A DNA stretch of 64,000 nucleotides, taken from Opisthocomus hoazin (lineage: Eukaryota; Chordata; Aves; Opisthocomiformes; Opisthocomidae). Shown piece after piece: positions 1 to 11,800 of this stretch. Location: positions 20,997,537 to 21,061,536 of the forward strand of contig NC_134428.1 of the NCBI RefSeq assembly GCF_030867145.1, read 5' to 3'. How positions within the stretch are numbered: the stretch's first letter is position 1; the number at the start of each line of letters is the position of its first letter. The position numbers were made by a program, and so were the translations under genes. The notes under the pieces were generated by a model. That model had not been told where the DNA came from. It saw only the letters and a list, made by a program, of their open reading frames with translations, and ran no database searches.

Positions 1-3000
1 ATGTGTGGTACGTGTCTTGTATTCGCTCCAGAGCGCTGTACACAAGATTTTCTGCATGCAGTAGTCTCTGGATTTTAATAAGTTACTGGGCAGGTCGATG
101 GTAAGTTGACATCTGTCTGGTCCAATGGGTACCTCCTTGGTTTTATTTTGACTTAGGAAACTGCAGTGTGAAGCAGGCCTTTTTCCTGCCAAATACATTT
201 TTTCCTAGGGTGTTTTTTTTTTTTCTTTTCCTATTCCTGCTTTAACTTTGCCTGCTCTGCCTATTTTAAAGGATGAAGCAGGCTAGCCCCTGCTCTCCTT
301 CCCTGCTCTCACACAGGTTCCTTTTGGGGAGTGCCACAGCCTCAATTTTGCAGGCTGTGCAGTGTGAGTGTGTTAGACACTCTGGTCTCTGACACCAGCT
401 ATTAGCGCTCTGTTTAGTCTAGCAGTATTGGAGACTATATCTGAGCTTGTGGAGCTGGGAGAGGACTTTAGAGAGGCTGGAGAAGAAAAGTTATTCCAAG
501 AAACGGATATACTCTCAGGAGCCCCAGGGGCAGCAAGAGAGAGAGTAGAAATAGGTTATCCTGAGCCCAGGCAAATAAAATATTCTTATTATAACTCCAT
601 GGGCGCTATGCCAGCTCTCTGTAAGCAATATTTCTCTTTGCATCTCGCTTTGCCAGTTAATTGGACATCTATTATTTCATGATTTCAGCAGGAAACAGAG
701 CCTGAGTGATGACTTTGGTACCCAGCCCAGTGCTACTGTGCACTTTCTGAGCCCTGAATTGTGGAAACGCTTCCAGTGGGTCTCTTCTCCTTCTCCAAAT
801 GTGTATGTGAATTGTCAGTGCTGCTTGGTGACGTTTTCTAGGGACAGCGGTTCTGCGACACGCTCCTCCAGCAGACAGCTCTTTCCGTGATGGTCATCCC
901 TGCAAGGATGGAGGGTGGAGGCAGCTCCTCCGTCCCCGTCCCCTGAGCTTCTCCTTGCCCTGCCTGGGGACCAGTTTTGCTGCTCCTTTGGGGACTTTGG
1001 GGCAGCTGGAGGACAGGGCCACGCACTGCATGTAGGGATGTAGCAGCCCAGGGCTGGTCCCCCAATGCCCAGTTCTGTCTGCCAGGCGATGTCAGCCACA
1101 GTTACATCGAGAAGTGTCAGTGGAAGCAGCTAATTTGAAGCTGATGCAATTTATTTAATTTTTTTTTTCAAGATCCTGTAAACAAGTTTGTTTACCCTTC
1201 CCGCCCGACTCTGGGGTTATCCACACACAGCCAGGGAACGCAGGCCAGAGTCTGCGCACAGTTATAGCTGCCTGCCCGGATGCTCCTAATGAATTGTTTG
1301 CAGACAAGCTTCAGACCTGCAATTACTCACAGAAATTATTCAGCAAATAGTTCTGAATAATGAATCCCTTTGAGAAATTGGAGTTGTTTTGCAGGCAAAC
1401 TCCAGACAGAGAACGTGCTCAGAAGTCGTAGCTTTTCACACATTTTCCCTTCTATTTGCCAAGCTGTGGAGCTGGCATAGCATCCCTTTCCGATACCTTC
1501 ACGTAGGATTAAACCGCTCCATCAGACACGTGTGACGCAGGCTGAGAGTGCCCACTTGAGAGCCTCCTGCTCTGACAGAGCTACAGGCACCCTGGGCCCC
1601 CAAATCCCCCCATACTCCCTCCTTGATGGGAGTCTCGGTTGCTGTTTTTCCAGCCCAGCTTCCCTAGATTGAGGCAGTGGGGATGTCTTCACCCGTAGAT
1701 GCTACCAGCAGTGCAGAACATCAAGGGCTGGAGAGCTGGACCCTGCCTGGTGTCACCCTTTTTGACCAGTATTGCCTATATGATCTGCAGCTTAAATTGC
1801 TTCAGGCCTTTGAGCCAAGGGGCTGTAGAAGTCAGGAGAGGTCTGGGGGGGAATTTGATATCCTGAAAGCTAAAGGAGGAAGAAAAAGCAGCTTGTGAGG
1901 TCAAGTTTGTGTGGGTTCATTCCAGCTCCCACCTGCCAGACAGTGAAGCACGGTGTGTGGTGTTTTATAGCTGGAGGATGGAGAACTTTTGGCAGGGAAG
2001 GCAGAAATGACTGACAACACTTTGCAAGCTGAGGCTGCTCGGTCCCTGAGTCCCATCAAGGGGCTGATTACTGTGGAATAAGAAGATGGCACTTGCTAGT
2101 AGGGAATTGCAAGGAGCAGCAGCTGAGGATGTGGCTTTTTGTGGGAGGCAAGTGGCTTTCAGTCACCTACTCTGGACCCTGCAACTGGCTAAAGCAGTGG
2201 GTGCTGTAGGAGGGACAGGGCAGAAGCCGGGAAGTGCGCTGGTAAGTGAAGGAGACAGGTCCTCGGGGGAACGGAAGCCCTCAGCCTGGCGGCACAACCA
2301 CCTGATGGTTAAGTATTGGGGCCTGTCACTCACGTGGCCCCAGAATCTCCTGTATCCCATTTTACAGACCAGGGAAAGGCTCTAGCACCGAAGGGGAGAG
2401 GAGGGGTGATTGCCACCAAGAGATCTGCACGAGTCGAGTCAGCAGATGCGTTTGGGGTAAGGCTCGGGGTGTGTTTCGGATGACCCCCCTGCACGTGCAA
2501 CAAGGAGCAGCGGGAATCTCCCCTGCGCGAGACAAACCCTGCAGGGTCAGGCTGCATCTGTGGGGCTGGGGACCCGTCAGGGCGAAGAAGAAACATATGG
2601 GACATCATCGCGGTGTCCTCTCCTCCATACGTGGTCCTGTCCCCCCCCAGCCAAGGGATGGAGATCCATAAAAATGGAGATAGAATTGCCACAGGCACAG
2701 GGTTTGTGCTTCCTCGCTCAGTGCCCCACAGGACACATCTCCAGGTTACCTCCACTCACCTGTGAGCTCCCATTGAACCGGGGCCGGTTTCCAGACCCCT
2801 GGGCATTTGCCTTTGTGAATGCAGCAGCTGCACCTTTTCTACCCCAGAAGGGACGTGGGAGGAGGAGAGGGGAAAGTCACCGATGGCACGGAGAGGTGCA
2901 GGGGACCATGCTGCCAAAATGGTCCGTTCTTCGTTTTGGAGCCGCTGCCCATGCACAAGGCTTGGAGGCATGCACGGACCACGTGCCGCACGTCTGCTTG

Positions 3001-5640
3001 TCCCGTGCGCGTCGGGAAGAGCTGGTGTGTCTGTGCAAATAGACAGGCTCTGCTCTGATCGGGTGCTGTTGTTTGCATATTTGAAGCACTAAGGCCGCAA
3101 TCTGTCAGCGGGAGAGCAGCGGCGAAGGAAACAGCCTTGGGCGCTCGTATGCAAATACCTCAGCCTGAAGGTAGGACGGGGAACGCATATTAACCCGTGT
3201 CTCTGGTGGGGCTCTACGCGTTTAGATTTGCAAATTCTGCATGTTCGGCTGCGTTTGAAAACCACCCCAAAGCTCCCACAGCCCCTTCCACAGGGGCCGA
3301 GGTGGGAAGTTCCCTTTCTCGGGATGTTTTGCCATCTAGTGCCCAGCTGGGAAATCTCAGCCGGGAGCCTGCTGCGGGCAAAGCTGGGACCTTGTGCAGG
3401 CAAAAACACCAGGGATGACTTTTTTGGGGAGAGCATAAAGATTTTAGGAGGACTAGGTGGTGCAGGAGCCTAGATTTGGGGGCTTCTGTGGCTGAGACTC
3501 GTTGGTAGCCCACGGCACTTATGGGTGTCTCGTTTCTGACAGTTTATCTCAATATCCTAAATTGTTTCACCGTTGCCATTCCTGTTGCATCTCTGAAAAG
3601 GTGGTGGTGGAAAGAGCAAAGAGAGGAGAGGAGCAAAGACCTGCTGACCTGGGGGATGAGTATCACAAAAGGCAGTAGAGTTGAGTATGAAGGGAAACGG
3701 CAGTAACAGGGATGACCTGGGAGAACATCAGGCAAGGAAACAAACATTGCACTAGTTACCAGTCTGGGTCTGTCTTGGTTCCCTCATCCTTCAGACACCA
3801 GCTCACTCCTGCTGTCCAAATGTTTTGTAGGTCTGGAGCTGATGGTGGGGCTGAAGCTCTGAAGAGGAAACTCACTGCTTTTTTTCAACTGGCCCGGAGC
3901 ACGTCTCCTTGCTGTTCCCCTGGTGCTCAGGAGATGCTTGAAGAGATGCCGGTGATGAATGAAACCTGTTTGTGTGTAGCAGGCAGGAGGTTTGTCAAAG
4001 AGCAAGGGAGAACAGTGACAGTGTTGACCCAGACAGACCCAATACCAGAGCAAACGCTCTGTCTGCCTGGAAGGCAAATAATATCAGCTGGGAAGCCAGA
4101 CCCATGATGGTTTCTCTCTTTCTCATTGCTATGACAGTTTGCAGATGATGGAGAAGGGTGAGAAGGCTTTCTCCTGTTGGTGGAGAAAGGTGAGAAGGCA
4201 GAAGATATGGATGGAGCTGAAGAATCACAGGTAAGCAAAGCCTGCCAGAGCATCCTATTTGTCCATTAGTCGATGTGGCAGCTTTCTCACTTGCCACCTC
4301 TCCTACAGACAGGGCATGAGCAGCACGTACAGCCATTTCTGGCATGGGGATTTGGCACCTCTCACCATCACCAGGTTTCACTGGGAAAAAGGGGACTTGG
4401 AGAGCCACTGTCAGAGGTGAATTCCTCCTGCTATGAGATGCAGCCTTAAAATGGCCGGAACATCACAGTCTCTAGGCAATGGCTCGGTGCTTTTCCTAGC
4501 CAGGATCCAACTTAGGAGAGAAAGTTCTGTCCTAAAGAAACCTCCCACAAACATCCCACCTGCATCTGGAGGATGCTCCTGCAGAGACAGGCACCCAGGG
4601 TGGGCACTTTGCCATCTAGGCGACCAGTCTGCCCAACTCTGGCATCAGCTAGCATCATCACGGCACCAAGAGCCATGGCTGGTTCAACAGTGAGGACAGG
4701 CAACTGCTTTCATGTCCTTCTGCCGTTTAGTGTTTGTGCTGCCAAGTAACCTGGTGCTGCCTGCAGCCGATACGACCAAACACTTTGTGCTCACAAGGAT
4801 CAGATTTTCAAAGCTATTAGCCTCCTAAATGTGCCAATGGGTGACTAATGGCTTCTAAGTGGACTGTGCTCGAAGAAACCTGAGATGCGCAGAGGGGCTG
4901 AGAAAAGACAGGAGAAGGCTCAGGGCTTTGTATCATTTTAAAAAACCCTGCAACTCTCAAGTGTTTTGAAATATTCATTTCTAATGAAAAGAAAAACCTG
5001 AAAGAAGTATCTGAAATATTTCAATTACTTTATCGATTGGTATTATAAAGTATATGTTACTGAACCGTGTTCTGTTGTGGTTCTGCAGCAACTGATAAAC
5101 AGCATCCTTGGCAAGTGTTTTCGCAAGCCACTTGTTTGTGTTCCTCTCATTTGCAAAATGCAACTCTGTGGAGTTCAGCTTACCCCTATCTATTTATCTT
5201 AAAAGCAAAGTACCAAAATATCGCTGTAGCAGATACACAAATCGTCTCAAGTAGTATGCTTCTGATGGTCTTAAAAATGCAAATAAAGAATTGCAAAACA
5301 CAGTCATCAGCAATGGCTGAAACAAAAATAGAACCATCGCTACAGGCATTGTTTTAAAATTAATTTGCAAGTTTAAAGGTCATACAAAATCCAGTTTTTC
5401 TGTTTGCTTTTTAAGCTCAGGTATCGGAGGAGTCTAGCTGAGAGCAGAGGTAAGGACTTTCTCCCCATAAATGATGGTGATTGCATCATAAATGTAAGTA
5501 TCAAAATCCCCTTCTCTGACCTGTAAGAGACACCAAGCTGGTGCATGGGGAGGAAGCTACAGTTCAAAATTGCCATGAAGTCATCAGAAAATCTTCTAAA
5601 TTGCTTTTGTCTCCAACTGGGAAATGTGGTGAAATCTAGA
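1..5640. other. Intergenic DNA without a supportable gene
   Basis: Only short open frames occur, none with recognisable domain sequence, conserved spacing or convincing flanking splice sites. The stretch holds homopolymer T runs near 208-225 and 1157-1168, an imperfect 32-bp duplication at 4149-4199, and motif clusters reported separately (forkhead-like inverted pair at 1178-1195, octamer-like sites at 3072-3235). It may contain cis-regulatory DNA or distant untranslated exons that cannot be recognised without transcript data. Confidence 0.6.
4149..4199 (+). repeat. Imperfect tandem duplication, 32-bp period
   Basis: A 19-bp core starting TGGAGAA and ending GAGAAGGC occurs at 4149-4167 and again at 4181-4199 with one mismatch. 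This is a simple local duplication with no visible coding context. Confidence 0.6.
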
Positions 5641-5643
5641 CTT

Positions 5644-5890
5644 CGTAGAATCACAGAATCATTAAGGTTGAAAAAGACCTCTGAGATCACCAAGTCCAAC
5701 CGTCAACCCAACACCACCATGACTGCTAAACCATGTCCTGAAGTGCCATATCTACATGTTTTTTGAACCCCTCCAGGGGTGGTGACTCCACCACGTCCCT
5801 GGGCAGCCAGTTCCAATGCCTGACCACTCTTTCAGTAAAGAATTTTTTCCTAATATCCAATCTAAACCTTCCCTCACCCCTCGCAGAGTT
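5644..5890 (-). mobile_element. CR1 LINE 3'-end fragment, antisense
   Basis: Read on the minus strand, this is the last ~245 bp of a chicken-repeat-1 type non-LTR retrotransposon. The diagnostic order is present: the segment that in CR1 encodes the end of the reverse transcriptase ORF (…TTTAGATTGGATATTAGG…), the AGGCTGCCCAGGGA block, the GTTTAG(C/T)(A/G)GGCATG-like block, the GGTTGGACTTGRTGAT block, then a terminal AATGATTCTGTGATTCT octamer-type repeat at about 5647-5663. It is 5'-truncated, as CR1 copies usually are, and carries no usable ORF. No clear target-site duplication is visible, which is typical for CR1. It belongs to the same broad subfamily as the fragments at 22778-22942 and 23134-23308. 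Confidence 0.9.
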
Positions 5891-8800
5891 GGTAGTCAGC
5901 TATATATCTACGGATAAGTTAAGTTCCACTAATATGAAATGAAGATTCCAGTATCTCATCAGGTCATCATAAAGATAAGCAACAACTTGTATCCTGTTTC
6001 ATTACAAATCCCTGTGGAAATCCCCTTTTTCTTGCTTGAGACGCAGTGCTGTAGTCTTAATGCGAGCAGGCATGGGATTCAGGGCAGTGATTCTGCTGAG
6101 GCATCAACTAGATTTCAAAGCTGAATTCTAAAAACAAACCCTTCTCAATTTGTCTATCTGATATATGGTATAGAAGCATGGGAATTAAATTTAATGGCCT
6201 TTCTTTGTAGAGTCCAGAGACTGGGTAAATTTAATGCTGGATTCTTTTCAAGCTAATTTTTAATTTGACATTACTTTTTAAATTGGGTTGCTTAACAGAA
6301 TGGCTGCATGGTGCAGTTTAGGGATGGGCTAGGAATCTTGGGCTGTTTCCTATGGAGCTGCAAGAAGACAGTGAGCCACCATTTCCGATATCCCAGAATT
6401 CACTCCCAGGACACTGGGGTGTCTCTAGGGCACAGTGATGTGCCCAACCATCGTGGAGACCTGGGTGATATAAGTACTAATAGCTTCTCAGTAGGTCTAA
6501 CGAGGTATTGCATTGCAGCAGCAGACCTAGGAAAACACATGACTTCCTATTGATTTCATATCATCTTAAGGATCTCTGGACCAACTACATCATGGAGAAG
6601 TTTATTACTTCATCAAGAGCCACAGAATAGTGTGATGGTAGAGATTAAATGCAGATATCAAATGTTCCAGGCATATACCTGAAAGCAGTCTTGTGAAAAC
6701 TTGGATTAGTGTCAAGCAATGTAACAGAGGACAATACCAAACCAGCATCTTCTTATTACAGTTGCTTACAACTTTATCCTACTCAGTGACTAGCACGGTA
6801 CGTAATTCTCTAGGAGCAAAGTGGGAGTGTTTGGGAAATCTTTATATAGTCTGTGAAACCTGGAAGGAAAAGTTTAAAGATGTGCATTCCTTATAAGAAT
6901 ACTGTAGGGTCTACTCCTGTTGAAGAAAGCTGCCTTTGAAGAGGGCGGGGGTGAAGCAGAGGTGAAGTCCATGACCTGCAGAGCTGGAGTGCCTGGGAGA
7001 TCAGGGCTTGGGAGGAAGACTTTTGCTGGAAATCCATGCTGACCTTGGGGATGTGGGACAGCAAGGGCACGGAAGCCCACCTCCATGACATGGCAGAGGG
7101 GGTGGGTGCTGTAAAGCACGCTAAAAAGGAGGCCTGGAGCCCCCAGAGAGCACAAGGATTAGGCAGGTTGGAAGCCAAACGCATCAACTGAGCCCAGCAG
7201 GGAGACTTTTATGAAGACGTTGTTTATACTGTATACTTTAATTTAAATCCTTCTTCTGAATTGGCTCCACGCCCTTTCCACCGTGTGGATTGAAAGAGAG
7301 TTATTTGGAAAGCAGTAACTTAACATTTCTGTTGGATGTTCTCTTAGGTTTATGTTTCTTGGATGTAGGAGGAGAAATGTGCACATAGTGTTTCCTAGTT
7401 TCATGTGTTCCCACCAGGAAGAGAATACGTGGATCCTGCTTTGCTATTTTCTTTGGGGACTGCAGAAAGGAAGACCCTATGGAAGAAGGTCTCTCACCCA
7501 TTTGCACGATGGTAGGGAAGACTCTGTGAGATGGAGCCAGTACCTCTTCTTGGTTATGCAGATGTTTTTGTGCATCCTGCACATCGACAGTCCCCACGTT
7601 ACAGCCTGACCCTGTTCTGCATTTCCCAAGACATCATTCACTTGTGTCTGCTGGATACAATAAATGACTAATTTCAATTCCTCCATTTCTCAGCTGTTTC
7701 TGCTGACACCAGCAGATGGTGCCACCATGTAGCGCGTTTGTTTGAGAGGTTTCTTATCGGAGGCTTTTATGTTTCCTTCAAGGACTGCACATGTCTTATT
7801 ATCCAGCAGAATTCCTTTGCTTCCTCCTCTTTAAAGAGTTTTTTCCCAGGTCTTAAATATTACCGCAGTGGGCATTTATACCTGTAAATTTTCCCTGTTT
7901 TCCTCATGCCATCCAATTAGCATAATTTTTACAGTACAAATATTTAGGGAAAAAGCAATAATACTAATCATTCATTTTTTAATTTATATAATCATCCTGG
8001 CTTTTCATGTTTTTTTAGTAAAATTCAGTGCTCAGATTTTGTATTGGGCCAGAATCTACTGTTAGAAAAAACCCTACGAAGCAAGTGGTTCTGGAGAAGA
8101 AATGCTGTGAATGAGTGCTTGGCATTCTCGGTCATGTGCTGAGCAGAGTCTTTGCTCTCCATTTTCAGACTCCTTGGCACCATATTTGCAGGCTCTAAGA
8201 GATCCACCATTGGTTTTACCTCTGGCCAGGCTGGGAGTCGTAGTACCCAATTTCTTGTAACCAGAGCTGATGGCAAAGAAACAAATGGTGACCTCCATTT
8301 CTGGCTTAGATGTCTTCTGCTCCATCAGCACCAAAATGAGAATACCTCCTGTGTAGCACAAATGCTTTGATAATTCAGGCTGACAACTTGTCTGCAAAAG
8401 CCAGAAAAACAGATACGAGAGAAGGCTTCCCTGTGGCCAAAATGCAGTACTTCAGTCCTGATCCTTTGTTTGCTTTTTTGTTGAAGTTTCACCTGTGGAG
8501 CATTCGGTTTTCTGGGTCTCAAAGCATGGCTTTTCTTTAGCAGGTTGTTAAATATTTACCTTCTCTGCCCTTCCCATCCCACCATACTTCAAACCAGAGA
8601 AGGGAACATTTATCCACGTACAGACTGGAAGATGCTTTGTCTGAGCAAGTAACAAATATTTGCGATTTAATAAAGACTGGAGCTTTCAGTCTTTGGGAAC
8701 ATGTATTTCAGTCTCAGTTTGGAATAGGTGATGAGGTGATTACTAGACCCTGGTTGCCATGGGGAAAGGAGGAGGGTGATTGCTTTTTGATTGAAGAAAC

Positions 8801-11800
8801 CGAGAGGTACCTACAGTAACTTATTGCTAATACACACTCAAGGTGCTCTTGGCATCAATGCGTCTTACGGGGAGCAGCAGTCAGTCTCACTAATGTCTAA
8901 GGAGTCAGCTTTAGCAACATCAGTTATTGATGCTGAAGGTCAGCTTTTCATGACTGGCCATTCCTTGTAACGTCCCTCGAATTTTGTGCGACTGTGGGAG
9001 TGATTCCCACAAGGGCGGCTGATTGAATTTGCGAGCGGTTCGGGGGTACTCACAAATCAAGCAGACAGCTGGCCACCTACAAACAGGCGCTTCGGCGGCG
9101 CAAAGCGTCAGTGTGAAATGGAAGCTGGAGGCTGAGGGCTGTTTAATAAGTCAGATTATCGAGCTGGTGTGCTGAAGAGCAACTCCTGACTTAGAATTCA
9201 AAGATCTTAGAAGGAAAGCTGTACAGTGTCGGGGCTGTTCATGGGGTTGTAAAGATGCCCCAGCTTAGTGGTGTGTCTTGGAGGGTTTGCATCTATGTTT
9301 CGGTGCTTGAAGCACAAGGAAGAAGCTGGCTCCTCCATTAGATACACCAGGCCTGGCTCTTCCCACCCTGGGATAAAGCTGAAGCTGTTCCTCCCCAGGC
9401 AAAACAGAAAGGCAAGGGGAATATGAGAGAGGAGCAAGACTCACACATAGCAGAGGCCATTTTCCATCACTTTGGCAACTGTTTAGAGGGAGATCCCATG
9501 GGCTCCATCGCTGCTGGAGGCTGTGAGACAGTCTGCAACCATCTCATGGCTCTCAGAGGGGCGTCTGGACACCAGCGCCTTGTCAAGGCACAGCTTGGTC
9601 TGTGAAAGCAGCACCAAACTGTGGCTGAGATGGGGATGAGCACATCTTCAGGAGCTCGAGAGTGATGGAGAGGCTGGAGCGGGTAGTGGCTGCTCTGTCT
9701 GCTGGTGCTGAGAAGCACTGAGCATCTTCATCCTTTCCTATCCTCCTCTCCTGCAGAGCGTGGCTGAGGGCTGCTCTTCACGTCTTGTTTCTCTCTGAAA
9801 ATGGCAAGTATTTGGGGTACAACCATGGAAAGTGTGGACTGACTCCTGCCCGCTTTACCAGTTGTCCCCCCAGTATTCCTGTGGGGCTCCTGTGCTGCAC
9901 ACAGGTAATGAGGCAGCCTGTTTGCCCTGGGTCACTGTGGGTTTTCCACCTTGCTCTTTTGCTCTGCTTAGAGCTTCTCCTGTTGGAAACAGCCCCGAGT
10001 AGCCAGAGTCTTCGGAATGACACTTAATTCTCTTATCGTTGTCCTTAATGATCAGACAGCGGTAGAGACACATCACCATAATTGTGTTTGTCTCCTTCAC
10101 TGGCTTTTCCTTGTAAATTTGTTTCTTGCATTTGTTTCTGGATGGCAGATGTGTTAACGGATGGGTAGTTTCAATGTGTTTATCTTTCGTGTCTGTACAT
10201 TTTGGATAGAGAAGCAGTAAGAAGAGATAAGCACATAGAAACCACTTCTGCATTAATGCCAGTAATTCAGAGATTATAAATATATATGAGAGGGTTTCCG
10301 TGATTATGAGTATATTTTAATGTTTTGTTTAATGCATTAACTCTCTGGGGACAAGACAGAGAAAACCTCATTTGTATAATTTGAACGGCTAGCAATAAAA
10401 ATAGGAGCAAAGAAAGGACAAATTAAATAATTATGGTTTCAAATGTATGCAGATAGAATGTCCTCTGAGGACTCGGTCCTTGCCATGGTGTTTGTATGGC
10501 TCCAGCCCATCCTTTCCTGGACCAAAGCCTTGGACTGCGGAGCCTGCAGCACCAGGTCCCCGGCATCTCCTCAGGGATGGCAGGACTGAGGGAAGTCAAG
10601 TTCCAGCTCATGCGGTGGTACTTTCCATTTGAAAGCTCTATGGAAAGGACAGCAGGGACTGCCAAAGCCAGTTGTCCCCCTCTTTCCCTGGGTGGAAGGC
10701 AGATGATCACGTACTAAGGGGAGAGGCATGTAGGAGAAGACAAATTCATGTAGTCCCTATGGTGGCTATCTGGTTCTTGGAACAGCTCCTCCTAGCAGAG
10801 GAGGTACAGATGTGTGCTCACCAAAGGATACTTCATTTATGCTCTTTCTTGCTGATTCACAGTCTAAGCTGTTTTCAATTCTGTGTGTATCCAACTCTTT
10901 GTTCAGGGTCACACTCCATCGTCTCACCCCTTTATTTGCAGATTTCTCTTATTCCAGCACAGCATGCCAAGGAATAAAAAAAATAAAACCCAATTGCTTA
11001 ACTTTTCTCACAGTTGAGAAAAGACTTGGGAAAAAAAAAAACAAACACCACAACAATAATCTATCAAAACATTTCCCATGGGCAAAGGCTGCTTGACCAA
11101 ACATGCTCAGGCTTATCGGCAAAAATGAAACACTACTTTTCTCTTTCTCACTCCTTTTGAGTCCTTGTCACCAGCAGAGCACATCTCTGCTGCCATAGGG
11201 CAGGACGTAGACCTTCATCAGGAAGTGCCATGCCGTGAGGATTTCCTCCAGCCACTTCCAATAGCCAACGTGAGAAGAGTCTATGGGTTATTTGCCATAC
11301 GCCCAAGCTACAGGAGCAGGCAGCAAAGAATGCCTCTGGTTGCCTGTCTGGTTTAGTGCTTTGTTTAACAGCTTCAAGTCTGCAGGAAAAAAATGTAAGG
11401 TCTTGGTGTCCAATTGTGTTGTACCCTTGCAGCCAGTGGAATCTGGAGCGAGGAGCTTTCCCCATGTCCCAGCACCGTCTTGCTTGGCTTCTCTTGGCTG
11501 TTGGCATGGAAGAGGGTGAGCTGCTCCGTTACCACCGCCCAGACCCCTGCACCCATCACTGGCCCCATTTTCCCAGGTGTCATTTATTGCTTGATGGAGC
11601 GAAAGACCCGGGAAGGAGTTTGTTGCTGGTAGGAGTTCTGGCTTCCAGTTCTGGCACCGTGCCTCGCAGAAGAGGTTTGCTGTTTCCATGACAATTTTGG
11701 CAGCTTTTTGGCTTCTGGGCTGTCCTGCCTGGACTTCAGGAAGGGAACTGGGGAGATGAGATCAAGAGGAGTATTTTGTTATTGAGAGCAAAGACTTTCC

